Shown one piece after another: positions 5,805 to 5,806 of a stretch of DNA of 5,806 nucleotides. The DNA is from Armatimonadaceae bacterium (GTDB taxonomy: Bacteria > Armatimonadota > Armatimonadia > Armatimonadales > Armatimonadaceae), in NCBI GenBank assembly GCA_030446525.1, contig JAUJNC010000230.1:1-5806 (forward strand), read 5' to 3'. The notes under the pieces are model-generated. The model was not told the origin of the DNA. It was given only the letters and a program-made list of their open reading frames with translations, and did not search any database. Positions within the stretch are counted from its first letter, which is position 1. Every line of letters starts with the position of its first letter. The position numbers and the translations under genes are program-made.

Positions 5805-5806
5805 TC

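Overview
This is a GC-rich bacterial chromosomal window made of housekeeping genes. It holds a tmRNA gene (ssrA) followed by a co-directional cell-envelope and nucleotide-hygiene gene run: amidase, GerMN protein, murI, rph, rdgB. A divergent gene for a small secreted protein is cut off at the left edge. The coding sequences strongly favour G/C at third positions, and several start with GTG. The order GerMN-murI-rph-rdgB resembles the racE-gerM-rph region of Bacillus. The amidase, however, has a copper-amine-oxidase-N-like domain plus two AMIN-like domains, and none of the proteins has a lipobox. My inference is a high-GC, deep-branching bacterium such as Armatimonadota, or a relative in the Terrabacteria group. 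This is a guess from domain style and gene order; no marker here proves it.

Left region (1-511): a truncated minus-strand gene starts at 308 and reads off the left edge. It encodes a signal peptide followed by a DUF5666-like small beta domain. Between it and ssrA lie a very good plus-strand sigma-70-type promoter (431-459), a small hairpin in the ssrA leader (476-494), and a 9-bp inverted repeat that pairs with the Shine-Dalgarno of the minus-strand gene.

Centre-left (512-1048): a complete one-piece tmRNA spans 512-889. It has a G3-U70 acceptor, an encoded CCA end, pseudoknot PK1, helix H2 and the tag reading frame ANNNFATARTAALAA. A long GC-rich hairpin (930-971) separates it from the amidase gene.

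Right region (1049-5806): five same-strand genes. The amidase cleaves peptidoglycan stem peptides. The GerMN protein is a membrane-anchored envelope protein of unknown detailed function. MurI supplies D-glutamate for peptidoglycan. RNase PH trims RNA 3' ends. RdgB/HAM1 hydrolyses non-canonical purine NTPs. The last four are translationally coupled (overlaps of 4, 20 and 4 bases). The run ends in a 13-bp hairpin that contains the rdgB stop codon.

I looked for a novel system and did not see one. The points worth a second look are the tmRNA tag and its non-consensus 5' D-loop, a Thr-to-Ile change beside the MurI catalytic cysteine, a contracted loop in RNase PH, the multi-domain amidase, and the possible SD-sequestering repeat.
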